A stretch of DNA of 64,000 nucleotides from Thiomicrorhabdus aquaedulcis. Lineage in GTDB: Bacteria; Pseudomonadota; Gammaproteobacteria; Thiomicrospirales; Thiomicrospiraceae. Below, piece by piece: positions 17,557-26,972 of this stretch. Position 1 is the stretch's first letter, and every line of letters begins with the position of its first letter. A program made the translations under genes and the position numbers. Under the pieces are notes generated by a model that was given only the letters and a program-made list of their open reading frames with translations, was not told the DNA's origin and did no database searches. The stretch spans positions 1,364,001-1,428,000 of the forward strand of contig NZ_AP018722.1 in NCBI RefSeq assembly GCF_004001325.1. The letters are read 5' to 3'.

Positions 17557-19071
17557 ATGAAAAGTGCCTGGATAATCCCGACAATTTTTTTAACATTGGG
17601 ACTCTTTGGATTGCCGGTACAGGCGCATGAAAAAATACACCCCAAATCCTCATCGCCTTTTTGGCCCGATTTTTTAAACGCTAAAACCGACACTGTTAAA
17701 GAACAGTCTTCCAATCAACAACCGGCTAATAATGAGTCTTTAGAACCAATATCTAATTTAGACACAACAGAACAACTTAAATCTGACACACCAAGTTGGG
17801 TTAAAGAAGTCGACGTTAACGGCGCGCTGTTTTACCGAAATTTAGAAGATGAAACCATCTTTAACGATTCAGCTCTTGGCTTAATCGAGGCCGATTACGC
17901 AGGCGATACCTATGAAGTTCAAGCAGGCCTGGTCTACGAAAACAGTTTGGAGTCTTCTTTAAAAATTAACTCACTGTCGTTTAAAAGCTACCACGATAAT
18001 GCCGTGCGCAATCAACACTATGATTTTCAGCTTGGAAAATTTGTAACTAAAGTAGGCGTGCTGGATTACCTGAGTTTGTTAAACACCTACAACATTCCAC
18101 GCGTGCAATATTACGATGAAACCAACCCCAATTTACGTTTTGTGCCGGCTTGGATGGGCAAGCTAGACATTTACCCCGACACCGACTCAACCGTAAGCCT
18201 GCATTTGCAACCCTTTGACCCCGAATACGTTGCTTTATGGGGACGAGGACAGCAATTTGGCTTAAACGCCGTAGTGCCTTATTTGCTGACCAATACTGGC
18301 AATGAAGACTTAGATTTAATTGGTAACGCCATTTTAGTGCCCGTATACGAAAACGGCGCCAAAACCGCTTTAAACCGCTACATCGACTCCAAAGTGCAAG
18401 AGATTGACTCGGACATGTACAACAGCACCATGGGCGTTAGTTATTTAATCAACCAGCAACATAATACCTACGGTGTATCGTTTGTAAATGGTGTGTCTAA
18501 AGCGCCTTTGATTAAGATTGATCCCAATTTAATCGCCGCAGTAGGTTTATTGGTGGGCGAAGACAAACAAGCGTATTTAGACGATTTTGTATTGCAAGCT
18601 GACAACGCGCCTATTAAATCAATTGATTATTTTCGCTACAATCAAGCCGGGTTGTTTTATGAAACCACTCTGGCTCAACTTGGGTTAAGAGCAGAAATTA
18701 CCCATCAAGACAAGTTTCCGTTGTTAAACGAATTGTCTAATTTAACGACATTGGGTGTTGGCATAGATCATAAAGGCATGGTTTACAACAACCTAGAGTT
18801 GCAATATTTTAATTTTAACGAACGCAATTTGGCCGCTTATTACGCTGTGTGGGCATTAAAGCTTGACCCGTTCAATCTTGGCGGGAGTTGGAAGCTACAC
18901 CTTAAAAACACCCTAGCATACGGAAAATTTGATAACACCGACATCGCAACCACATTGCCCAGCGTAACGTTTAGTTACGATACGTTGGACATTGCACTTG
19001 AGTATTTAGCGCATTCGCGTCAAGAGTTTACCCCCGACACCGCAACGGTTGCTGTGAAATTACGATTTTGA
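17557..19071 (+). CDS. Outer-membrane beta-barrel protein
   Basis: 504 residues with a signal peptide (hydrophobic 5-22, cleavage near VQAHE). An acidic spacer (about 30-85) precedes a chain of amphipathic strands rich in aromatic residues, ending in the typical outer-membrane C-terminus ...AVKLRF. No family name is certain. It is translated directly ahead of an RND-type transporter, with overlapping TTGA stop/start. That pairing of barrel, RND protein and LolA-like partner is seen in export or lipid-transfer clusters. One palindrome-like core (GCAGGCCTGGT, about 17923) encodes QAGLV. Confidence 0.7.
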   Translation: MKSAWIIPTIFLTLGLFGLPVQAHEKIHPKSSSPFWPDFLNAKTDTVKEQSSNQQPANNESLEPISNLDTTEQLKSDTPSWVKEVDVNGALFYRNLEDETIFNDSALGLIEADYAGDTYEVQAGLVYENSLESSLKINSLSFKSYHDNAVRNQHYDFQLGKFVTKVGVLDYLSLLNTYNIPRVQYYDETNPNLRFVPAWMGKLDIYPDTDSTVSLHLQPFDPEYVALWGRGQQFGLNAVVPYLLTNTGNEDLDLIGNAILVPVYENGAKTALNRYIDSKVQEIDSDMYNSTMGVSYLINQQHNTYGVSFVNGVSKAPLIKIDPNLIAAVGLLVGEDKQAYLDDFVLQADNAPIKSIDYFRYNQAGLFYETTLAQLGLRAEITHQDKFPLLNELSNLTTLGVGIDHKGMVYNNLELQYFNFNERNLAAYYAVWALKLDPFNLGGSWKLHLKNTLAYGKFDNTDIATTLPSVTFSYDTLDIALEYLAHSRQEFTPDTATVAVKLRF

Positions 19072-20930
19072 AACACTTTCTTAAACTATTGCTTTTAGGG
19101 CTGCTGGTAGCAATTAACGCCCATTTGGTTACCCAAGTAAGCATTAACGACATCGATGTAGAGGAGTTTTTTCCCGAAAAAACTGCATCCTCAACAAATA
19201 CTTCAGCGCAAAATAACATTAATGCAACCAATCGATACTTATTTGTGGCCAACGTGCCCAGCACCACATTAAGTGGATTGCAAGAACAAGCCTTAATTAG
19301 CGAATACATGGCTGTACCGTTTAAAGAACATACCTATTTAATCTTGTTTAAATACCCGCAACAAGCCCATGTACTGGCGCAACTGCAACTTAATAAATCG
19401 GACTATTTGGGCACGCCTATTGTAGGAACCATACTGTCACAAGAGTTTTTAACTGGTTTAAAAACCTATTTGTGGATTTTAATCCCCATTTTACTGCCCA
19501 TTATTGTGTTGCTCACCTCGTTTAGATACTTGTTAAATTTAAGTAACGAAGTATTAGTGTTTTCACTGCTTATATTAAGTTGCATTGTGCTGTTTAAAAT
19601 GCACCTTAATGCCGCTTATCTATTGTCTTTGCTGTTTATTTACATCTATGCGTTTACCTTAATAAACCAAGTGTATTACAACAAGATTGCTACTCCAACA
19701 CTGCTGTTTAGTTTACTGGCCTCGTTGCTCACAACTTGGTTAAGCGCGCTGTTGTTATCGTTTTCAAACTTTGGCATTATTAAAGATTTTGGCTGGTCGC
19801 TTATGCTGTGGCTGGGTGTATTATCGGTGTACATATTGTTGCGTGTGATGGGGTTTTCGCGTTCTAGTTTGCAACTTCACTGGCTTAATTTAAAACCCTC
19901 ATTTTTAAGCTCAAAAATGCTTGGGTTAATCGCCGGTCTGTTTGTTGTTATTTTTGCGTTATGGCTGATAAAACCGATGACGGTTAATTTAAACCCGCTG
20001 GCCATGTCCACTTCACAGCAGCATATTAATCAATTTGAGCAACAACACACCTTAACTCAGCCTATTTTAATGTCAGTAACGGCACACCACTGCAGTCTTA
20101 AAACCGTACAATGCAATCAAGAACTGGCCACGTGGCTTAAAGAGGTTTATAAAAACCTTAACGTTAACTACGCCCTAATTTTAGACCTTGAACACGCCTA
20201 CCAAACTTTTGCTGAAGAGCCTTTAAGCCATGCCACGCCGCAAAAATTAGCTCAATTTCAATTAAGCTTAGACCTTTTAGGTGCCGAAAAACTACTGTAT
20301 AACCAAGACTTTACGCAAGTAAACAGCCTATTTTCGGTGAGTCTATTACAACCCCTAGAACAGTTAATTATTATGACCCAAAAAATTCAAGAAGCCGACC
20401 AAGCCAGTGACCAATTTTCGGTACATTTAGTGGGTCACATGAACCAAGTCGCGCAATATCAAGCCACTTTTTTACAAGAGATGGGGTTGGGTGTGTTGTA
20501 TATTTTTATACTGTTGGCGGGTTTGTTTGCGCTGTTTTACCAAGACCTTAAAGTCACTGTAAGTTTAGTGCCTGCGCTGCTGTCGATGATGGCGCTGTTG
20601 AGTTTTCACAGTCTTATGCAAATAGATTTGTCGATTATGACATTGATTGCGCTTATTTTATTTGTGGGAATTATTTCAGACAATATTATTCATATTTTGA
20701 TTGCTTACAAAACAGTGCAAAACAACTGCTTTAAAACGGTTTTTAGGCCCATCATATTAACCAACTTAATTATGATTGCCAGCTTGCTGCTTATGGCGTT
20801 AATTAACCACAGCTTTTTAAAACAATTTGGCCTAGAACTGGCCAGTTTATTAATAGTGCATTTGATATTAATGGTGTATTTATTACCCAGTTTGTTTAAA
20901 ACCTTTTTAACCAGGCCTGGTCAAACCTAA
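19068..20930 (+). CDS. RND/MMPL-family transporter
   Basis: 620-residue membrane protein with RND duplication: a first span (about 3-20), a short periplasmic loop, a block of spans (about 133-270), another span (about 285-305), a second periplasmic domain (about 310-470), and a last block of spans (about 473-612). This is small for RND and closest to MMPL/SSD-type exporters. It starts with TTG inside the stop of the barrel gene, so translation is coupled. The LolA-like gene ends against it on the other strand. Substrate unknown; a lipid or hydrophobic compound is a guess. Confidence 0.75.
   Translation: MKHFLKLLLLGLLVAINAHLVTQVSINDIDVEEFFPEKTASSTNTSAQNNINATNRYLFVANVPSTTLSGLQEQALISEYMAVPFKEHTYLILFKYPQQAHVLAQLQLNKSDYLGTPIVGTILSQEFLTGLKTYLWILIPILLPIIVLLTSFRYLLNLSNEVLVFSLLILSCIVLFKMHLNAAYLLSLLFIYIYAFTLINQVYYNKIATPTLLFSLLASLLTTWLSALLLSFSNFGIIKDFGWSLMLWLGVLSVYILLRVMGFSRSSLQLHWLNLKPSFLSSKMLGLIAGLFVVIFALWLIKPMTVNLNPLAMSTSQQHINQFEQQHTLTQPILMSVTAHHCSLKTVQCNQELATWLKEVYKNLNVNYALILDLEHAYQTFAEEPLSHATPQKLAQFQLSLDLLGAEKLLYNQDFTQVNSLFSVSLLQPLEQLIIMTQKIQEADQASDQFSVHLVGHMNQVAQYQATFLQEMGLGVLYIFILLAGLFALFYQDLKVTVSLVPALLSMMALLSFHSLMQIDLSIMTLIALILFVGIISDNIIHILIAYKTVQNNCFKTVFRPIILTNLIMIASLLLMALINHSFLKQFGLELASLLIVHLILMVYLLPSLFKTFLTRPGQT
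20910..20921. repeat. ACCAGGCCTGGT palindrome at transporter C-terminus
   Basis: Perfect copy read as T-R-P-G three codons before the stop; flanks TTTA...CAAA extend the symmetry. Confidence 0.95.
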
Positions 20931-20936
20931 AATCGT

Positions 20937-20972
20937 CTTAAATCATTAAGCTTACTTAAATCATTAAGCTTA
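20937..20972. repeat. 18-bp tandem duplication
   Basis: CTTAAATCATTAAGCTTA occurs twice head to tail in the convergent gap; the second copy runs into the stop of the LolA-like gene. Confidence 0.95.
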
Positions 20973-21773
20973 ATAAAGACAACGACTTAATCGGTTTTTA
21001 TGAAACAAACCATTGTCCACTTTATTTGAAATAGACGCGCTATCAATAGTGTAATGAATCACTCGTTCACTGGCCGGTTCGTGCACATTCCACGCCGTTA
21101 TGAGCTTTTCACCAAACACCTGAGCTGTGGTCAAAATAGTCACCTTCTTTTGCAAAGTGTTTTGCTGGTAGACCTCAATACTGTCTAAATTAAAGTTTTC
21201 AGCCTCAATCCAATACACAGAATAGCCGTTAGCCGACTTAACCGTGACGTTGTAAAAGGGTTTATTTAAGCGCGTAATCTGCGTCAGCGGCTCAAAGTCA
21301 CCTTTGGGTTTATTTAACTCTTCATAAGAGATACCAATACCAAAAATTTCTTTATTTTTGTCGCTTTCAGGAATAATTCTAGTGCGATTTAGCGCCGGAA
21401 AATAAGCATAACGCTGCGTATCTTGCGCCTGTTTTTGAATAAGAACGGCTGTGCATTTAATGTCGTCGGGTGCGGCAAAACGAATTAATACCGCACTTTC
21501 GTGCGCGTTGGGATTATGTTTAGCCAGTAAAAAACGCCGCTGCTGAGTTGAGCCATTGGCGTTTTCAATGGTGGATTGCACCGTAAAACTAAGGTTGTTT
21601 TGCGAAAAAAACTGCACGCTTTTGTTATAGACCGTTTGTGCGTCCAACTCATTGGCCATCGCTACGCTTGGGCATGCCACCAAGCCCCATGCAATGGTTG
21701 CGCCTGCGAAAATCAAACGGGGTTGAACACAACCATTAAACCAAAAACGTGGCCAAAAGCGTGCTGGAGTCAT
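20970..21773 (-). CDS. LolA-like periplasmic protein (outer membrane lipoprotein-sorting family)
   Basis: 267 residues with a signal peptide ending near SVAMANE. The body matches the LolA_like group annotated as outer-membrane lipoprotein-sorting protein: IRFAAPDDIKCTAVL, YAYFPALNRTRII, FGIGISYEEL. The ATG at 21773 is preferred over one 48 bp upstream because AAGGA lies upstream at good distance. It follows the Tat lipoprotein gene by 40 bp, forming a two-gene unit that converges on the barrel-RND unit. It probably carries a lipid or lipoprotein between the RND protein and the outer membrane. Confidence 0.8.
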   Translation of the reverse strand: MTPARFWPRFWFNGCVQPRLIFAGATIAWGLVACPSVAMANELDAQTVYNKSVQFFSQNNLSFTVQSTIENANGSTQQRRFLLAKHNPNAHESAVLIRFAAPDDIKCTAVLIQKQAQDTQRYAYFPALNRTRIIPESDKNKEIFGIGISYEELNKPKGDFEPLTQITRLNKPFYNVTVKSANGYSVYWIEAENFNLDSIEVYQQNTLQKKVTILTTAQVFGEKLITAWNVHEPASERVIHYTIDSASISNKVDNGLFHKNRLSRCLY

Positions 21774-21813
21774 GAATGAATCCTTAATAAAACTAACGTT
21801 ATACGACAGGTTC

Positions 21814-23805
21814 TTACGCAAATTCTTCTAAGGAGTCAATGGTTAACTGTCTTAAAACCTGTTGATTCTCCAAAACGGCCAGCGAATACTCATGCATTTG
21901 CGAAAGCATTTGGGTCACGTTGCTGTTAATGGTGTCTAAAATAATGTCTTCAGATGCAGGCGAATACCATTCACGGTCAAAAATAATGGCCAGGCCTGTT
22001 AAGATTAAATTGGTGATTTGTTTGATCACCCCGTAAATTAAAATGCCAAAATCTAAAATCAACATTTCGGTGTATACAATCAGTTGTTCGGTGTACACAA
22101 TACGATCGGCCATTTCGCCAATCCGGTCGGCCATTAAACCAATCTGCACCGCCATCCATAAAATACGGTCAGCCATCACCCCAACCTCTTCACCGCGCGA
22201 CGCAAACAAATAACCGTATTCCATACCTTGCATGGCAAAGTTATACGCATCGTCTTCAATTTTCATGGTGAACTGGTAGGCTAAATTGGCTAAATTTGTA
22301 GCAAATCCAACCGCATTCGATTCAGTTTGTGACGTAAATTGATAGGCAAAATCGGCCAGTTGTAATGCAAAATCGTATGCGTCTGAATCCGCTTCACTGG
22401 TAACGTCTTTGGTTGTTGCCAAAAATGAAACATTGCTCTGGGTTGCGATCAAATCATCATCAATTGCATCTGTATGTAACAAAGTGTTATTAGCTGTAAA
22501 CGCCGTTAACGCCTCATCGTTTGGATTGATTGGTGAAGCAAACAAAATACTAAAAATATCAGCCGTACTGCCGTCTGTAAAGGCGTCACTGCTCACGGTT
22601 GAGCCATCAATACTTTGATTAGAAAACAGTGTAAATAAGCCCTTTAGAGCCAAACCTACCATGGTTAAAAACAGTGAGTTTTTATTTAAACTCGCAACTA
22701 AATCACCTTGATCGGTAGGCATTGCCTTAGTGAGCACCGCTGTATGCGCGCTGGCTAAACTCGCTTCAATTGTTTGGCTCATAAGGTTTTCTATGACCGT
22801 TAACCAACCTAATGAGATTTGATTCACTAGGTTGTTTGACGCCATAAATGCAGTGATAAAATTAATATCGCCTGGAGAGCCCGCCGCTTGATTGTTAAGG
22901 TCGTTAATTTTAGTCAACGACAACAACGCCACCGAAGCAATACTCACTTTGGCCAAGCTTAAAATAACCGCTTCTTTATTTGTAAAATCTAAATTAGTTA
23001 GGCTTTGTTGCGTAATACTGGCCAATAACTTATCAATGGAGAGATAGGTTAAAAATAAATACGCTAAATTATTCAACGTGCCGTTGATTTTTAAATAGTC
23101 GTAAGCTGCGTTTACTGCTGAAGCAACCAAATTTAACGTCGTGCTGGTCAGCCCACTTTTGACAACTGCATTAACACCAGAATCAAGCGTTTCTAGCAAT
23201 CCTTTTTCAGTTGCATTAATCGTACTACGCGCCTGAGCCTCAATTTGTACAGTCGATTTTGTATTTATATTAGATGCGCTAGCTGGGCTTACAAAGGTTC
23301 TTGAGGTATTTTTTGCATCAAACAATCGTAATGCCGCCACCAATTTGGTGTGTTGACGTGTGTATTGCTGGTAGGCCAATTGGTGTGCCGCAACCTGTTT
23401 TTGCCAAACCAAACCGTTGCCTAGAGGGGTCGGATCGAAATAATGCAACACTGGATTTGCTACATTAGCCGCGCTGTAAATAGGTTGTTCGTCATTAAAA
23501 AACCCCCTTAGTGCCGATGCCACGTCTGCGGCCACTGAGTTTTTGGGCGCCAACAAGCCACTTGGTGAAGCGGTCGGTGTGGCAGAAATAAGATTAAATT
23601 CACTTGCTAAAGTGGCATTTGAAGCATCTAAGGTTGTTTTTGCGCTGGCGACATCGGCCAGTGACGTGTTTATTGAACTCACTTGCGCTGGCGTGACTTC
23701 ATCACTACTTGAACCACCACCGCCGCCACAACCGCTTAGCGAAGTGGGAATAAGGCCTGCGGCCGCTAGTTTGGCACTTAGGCTTAGAAAATCTCTTCTA
23801 TTCAT
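21814..23805 (-). CDS. Tat-exported lipoprotein with MADRI repeats
   Basis: 663 residues, function unknown. The N-terminus MNRRDFLSLSAKLAAAG has the RRxFL Tat signal and ends in a lipobox LSGC followed by a Gly/Ser stretch, so a folded lipoprotein is predicted. The middle (about 200-450) is mainly hydrophobic/amphipathic helix. The C-terminal third shows short near-repeats: YDFALQLADFAYQFTSQ, VGFATNLANLAYQFTMK and YNFAMQGMEYGYLFASR, then VGVMADRI, IGLMADRI and IGEMADRIV, then VYTEQLIVYTEMLI. It is probably co-transcribed with the LolA-like gene. Confidence 0.75.
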   Translation of the reverse strand: MNRRDFLSLSAKLAAAGLIPTSLSGCGGGGGSSSDEVTPAQVSSINTSLADVASAKTTLDASNATLASEFNLISATPTASPSGLLAPKNSVAADVASALRGFFNDEQPIYSAANVANPVLHYFDPTPLGNGLVWQKQVAAHQLAYQQYTRQHTKLVAALRLFDAKNTSRTFVSPASASNINTKSTVQIEAQARSTINATEKGLLETLDSGVNAVVKSGLTSTTLNLVASAVNAAYDYLKINGTLNNLAYLFLTYLSIDKLLASITQQSLTNLDFTNKEAVILSLAKVSIASVALLSLTKINDLNNQAAGSPGDINFITAFMASNNLVNQISLGWLTVIENLMSQTIEASLASAHTAVLTKAMPTDQGDLVASLNKNSLFLTMVGLALKGLFTLFSNQSIDGSTVSSDAFTDGSTADIFSILFASPINPNDEALTAFTANNTLLHTDAIDDDLIATQSNVSFLATTKDVTSEADSDAYDFALQLADFAYQFTSQTESNAVGFATNLANLAYQFTMKIEDDAYNFAMQGMEYGYLFASRGEEVGVMADRILWMAVQIGLMADRIGEMADRIVYTEQLIVYTEMLILDFGILIYGVIKQITNLILTGLAIIFDREWYSPASEDIILDTINSNVTQMLSQMHEYSLAVLENQQVLRQLTIDSLEEFA

Positions 23806-24026
23806 AACTTAATACTCCGCTAATACAGTTCAATACGGTAATTTTACAATAAAATGAAAATACTCATACTGATTTAAGACTTTTATTAAAATTTTATGAA
23901 ATTTAAACCTCTGTGTACGTCATTACGTTAAGGCTAATCTTTCTATAAAAAACCTTACCGATAAAATCGTGAATTATTTAGCTTGAGCCGATAGAATATG
24001 AGTTCTTTTCTAAAATTGATTACGCC

Positions 24027-26168
24027 ATGACCGACTCCGCTGAACTGTTTAAACGCTTGTTTAAAACCGATGAGCTTACAGATACTGAAAAGCAGCAGTG
24101 CAAACTGGCGTGCAGTATTGCCATTGAAGCGTTAAATTTACCCAACTTAAGCATTGTGCGCAGTGTGGATGTGGCGTTAATTTTAGCCAATGTTAAAGTG
24201 GACATTCCCACCCTAATCGCCACCCTGCTCAGTGATGCTAATGTGGCGCATTTGTACGATGCCGAGTTTATAGACCAACATTTTGATTTGGCCATTAGTC
24301 CATTGGTGATGGGTATTAGGCGCTTAAATCAGTTTAAAGAGTTAAACGTCGCTCAACGTTCGGATGTACAGCACGAACGACTTAGGCAAATGCTGTTGGC
24401 CATGACCTCGGACATTCGCATCATGCTGGTTAAATTAGCTTATCGCGTTGCACGCTTACGCCATTTAAAGTTTGAAGACGATGCCACGCGCCATCAAGTG
24501 GCCGCCGAAACTCAATTGGTTTTTGCGCCCTTGGCCAATCGCTTGGGAATTGCTCAGCTTAAATGGGAGTTAGAAGATTTAGCCTTTCGTTATTTGCACC
24601 CTAATGAATACAAACGCATCGCGTTGCTTTTACAAGACAAGCGTGATGAGCGTGAAATTTATATACAGTCCATTATAAGTACACTGCAAGGCTTGCTTAA
24701 CCAACACGCAATCAGTGCAAAAATTTCTGGTCGTCCAAAGCATATTTACAGCATTTGGAAAAAAATGTCCCATAAACATGTCTCTATTGATGCGCTTTAC
24801 GATCTTAGAGCGGTGCGTATTTATGTAGACAATATTCCGCTGTGCTACGAAGTACTGGGCTTAATTCACAGCCATTGGAGTTACGTTAAACAAGAGTTTG
24901 ACGATTACATTGCTTCGCCTAAAGAAAACGGTTATCAGTCGATTCATACGGTCATTATTGGGCCTGAACATAAAACGGTCGAAATTCAAATTCGCACCCA
25001 CGAGATGCATCGACATGCCGAATACGGTGTGGCCGCACATTGGCGCTATAAAGAAGGCGGTAAAAACTTTGATTCTAATCTTGAGCGCAGCATTAGCAAT
25101 GTTAGACAACTGCTTGAAAACAATGATGATCCAGAAGTTTTTAAAGAGATTAGCACTGAACTGCAATGCAAGCATATTTATGTTTTTACACCCAAAAATG
25201 AAATTATTACCTTACGCCAAGGTGCCACACCACTCGACTTTGCCTACACCATTCACACAGAGTTAGGCCATCGTTGCCGTGGGGTTAAAGTCAACGGTCG
25301 CATTCAACCGCTAAGCTATGCTTTACAAACCGGCGATAAGATTGAGGTTTTAACGGTTAAACAAGGTGACCCGATTCGCAATTGGCTTAATCCAAACTTA
25401 GGGTATTTAACCAGCAGCAGCGCACGTAACAAAGTGCGTAGTTGGTTTAACAAACAAAACAAATCGCAAAACATTCAAGCCGGCGAAATTATTTTTAAGC
25501 GTGAAATTAAGCGTTTAAACGCTTTGCGTGTTAATGTTAAGCTGTTACTACAACGTTTTAAATTAAACGCCGAAGAAGAGCTCTTTGAAGCGATTGGTAA
25601 AGGTCAAATTAGCGACCGTCAGCTTTCTAAGGTGATTCAGGAAAATATTCACCCTTTGCACAAGGCAACCGGAGTTAAGTTTACCCCTCGTTTTGATGAT
25701 TTAACCAAAGAGCCGATAGCTTATGTGGTGGGTGCGGCTAATTTAAGAACGCAATTAGCCCCTTGTTGCCAACCGCAATTGGGTGACGACATCGTAGGCT
25801 TTGTAACCCGTGGTCGAGGTGTTACCGTGCATCGCAGTGATTGCGCCAACATGCTTAACTTATCGCACGAAGATTTACAACGCATTATTGAAGTGTCTTG
25901 GAGCGCGGAAGAACCTCAACCCGAGTGCTTTACCGCCGAACTGACCATTAGTGCGTTTGACCGTAAAGGTTTACTAAGAGATGTGATGGGCGTGTTAACT
26001 GAAATGGACATTAACTTAACCGACTGCATGACCCATACCGACAGCGCGGAGCGTTCGGTACAGATGGTACTGTCCTTAGAAATAGACTCTAATACGCAAT
26101 TAAGCGATGTTTTAGATCAGGTAGAACGGGTTAAAAATATTGAAGCGGCGTCCATTACTAAAATTTAA
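24027..26168 (+). CDS. relA: GTP pyrophosphokinase (RelA type)
   Basis: 713-residue (p)ppGpp synthetase. The synthetase domain (about 235-345) has SGRPKHIYSIWKKM, ALYDLRAVRI, the acidic EFDDY signature of monofunctional RelA, and ENGYQSIHT then EIQIRT. TGS (about 385-445), zinc-finger and ACT (about 635-705) domains follow. The N-terminal hydrolase-like domain lacks the HD metal pair (LLSDANVAHLY; VKLAYRVARLRHL), as in RelA rather than SpoT, so hydrolysis is not expected. A separate SpoT must lie elsewhere. The gene stands alone, divergent from the lipoprotein gene. Confidence 0.93.
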   Translation: MTDSAELFKRLFKTDELTDTEKQQCKLACSIAIEALNLPNLSIVRSVDVALILANVKVDIPTLIATLLSDANVAHLYDAEFIDQHFDLAISPLVMGIRRLNQFKELNVAQRSDVQHERLRQMLLAMTSDIRIMLVKLAYRVARLRHLKFEDDATRHQVAAETQLVFAPLANRLGIAQLKWELEDLAFRYLHPNEYKRIALLLQDKRDEREIYIQSIISTLQGLLNQHAISAKISGRPKHIYSIWKKMSHKHVSIDALYDLRAVRIYVDNIPLCYEVLGLIHSHWSYVKQEFDDYIASPKENGYQSIHTVIIGPEHKTVEIQIRTHEMHRHAEYGVAAHWRYKEGGKNFDSNLERSISNVRQLLENNDDPEVFKEISTELQCKHIYVFTPKNEIITLRQGATPLDFAYTIHTELGHRCRGVKVNGRIQPLSYALQTGDKIEVLTVKQGDPIRNWLNPNLGYLTSSSARNKVRSWFNKQNKSQNIQAGEIIFKREIKRLNALRVNVKLLLQRFKLNAEEELFEAIGKGQISDRQLSKVIQENIHPLHKATGVKFTPRFDDLTKEPIAYVVGAANLRTQLAPCCQPQLGDDIVGFVTRGRGVTVHRSDCANMLNLSHEDLQRIIEVSWSAEEPQPECFTAELTISAFDRKGLLRDVMGVLTEMDINLTDCMTHTDSAERSVQMVLSLEIDSNTQLSDVLDQVERVKNIEAASITKI

Positions 26169-26186
26169 TGGGCGGCATTTTAAACG

Positions 26187-26972
26187 CTAGATTTCAGTAT
26201 TTGGCAGACTGTCTTTTGAACAAAACACCCAAGTTTCTCCGCTTAGGTTAGTTTTGGCATCGACCTTTGCATTTACTGTTGCAATAGGCAACACGTTTAA
26301 CACGTTCTTAGCTAAACGGTCTAGCAACCAACGCGTGACCGCCTCTTGCTTATTATTGCCGGTAATTAATTTAATTAACATGCGCGTATTGGCAAGACAA
26401 TGTGCCGACAAAGTAACTCGCTCTAAAGGCGGTTTGGGTGAGTTAAATTCGGTTAATACGCAGGCGGTGTTGTTCTGCAATGTATCGTGCCCCGGAAACA
26501 AGCTCGCAGTGTGTCCATCTTCTCCCATGCCAAGCAATACCACATCAAATATTACATTACAAACCCGGGATTCATACGCCAGAGCGGCTAATTGAGCGCC
26601 TAATTCGGTGGGTATAAAGTACCTTTGGTTATGCGGTATTTGACTGTGATTTAACCAGGCCTGGTTAAGAGCAAAGCTATTACGTTGTTCGTTGTCAGCC
26701 GGCAAGCAACGCTCATCACCCAAATAGATGTACCATTTAGACCAATCCATTTGAGCGGTTTCTGCCTTAAAGCAATGGCCTTGCTCGGCCTCAAGTAATA
26801 GGCGATAAATCGCCAAGGGCGTTGTTCCACCAGCCGTCACTAAATGAAACGCTCCACGCGCTGCAATAGCCGCTTGGGCTTGAGTTAAAATGCACTTAAT
26901 CGCATGCTGTGCGACTTCATTGGCGTCTTCAAACACCTGCCAATTTTTGGGGAGTTTAATTTCAGGCATCAT
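26187..26972 (-). CDS. pgl: 6-phosphogluconolactonase
   Basis: Hydrolyses 6-phosphogluconolactone, the step between Zwf and Gnd. Marks: AGGTTPLAIYRLL near the N-terminus, WYIYLGDERCLP and LLGMGEDGHTASLFPG. The start is placed at the double ATG 26972/26969, overlapping the zwf stop by 11 bp. The longer open frame reaches back into zwf and has no supporting signal. This gives 261 residues, somewhat above the usual ~235. NQAWLNH comes from a palindrome copy. Confidence 0.92.
   Translation of the reverse strand: MMPEIKLPKNWQVFEDANEVAQHAIKCILTQAQAAIAARGAFHLVTAGGTTPLAIYRLLLEAEQGHCFKAETAQMDWSKWYIYLGDERCLPADNEQRNSFALNQAWLNHSQIPHNQRYFIPTELGAQLAALAYESRVCNVIFDVVLLGMGEDGHTASLFPGHDTLQNNTACVLTEFNSPKPPLERVTLSAHCLANTRMLIKLITGNNKQEAVTRWLLDRLAKNVLNVLPIATVNAKVDAKTNLSGETWVFCSKDSLPNTEI
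26654..26665. repeat. ACCAGGCCTGGT palindrome inside pgl
   Basis: Perfect copy read as N-Q-A-W-L on the minus strand; flanks TTTA/TAAG. Confidence 0.95.
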
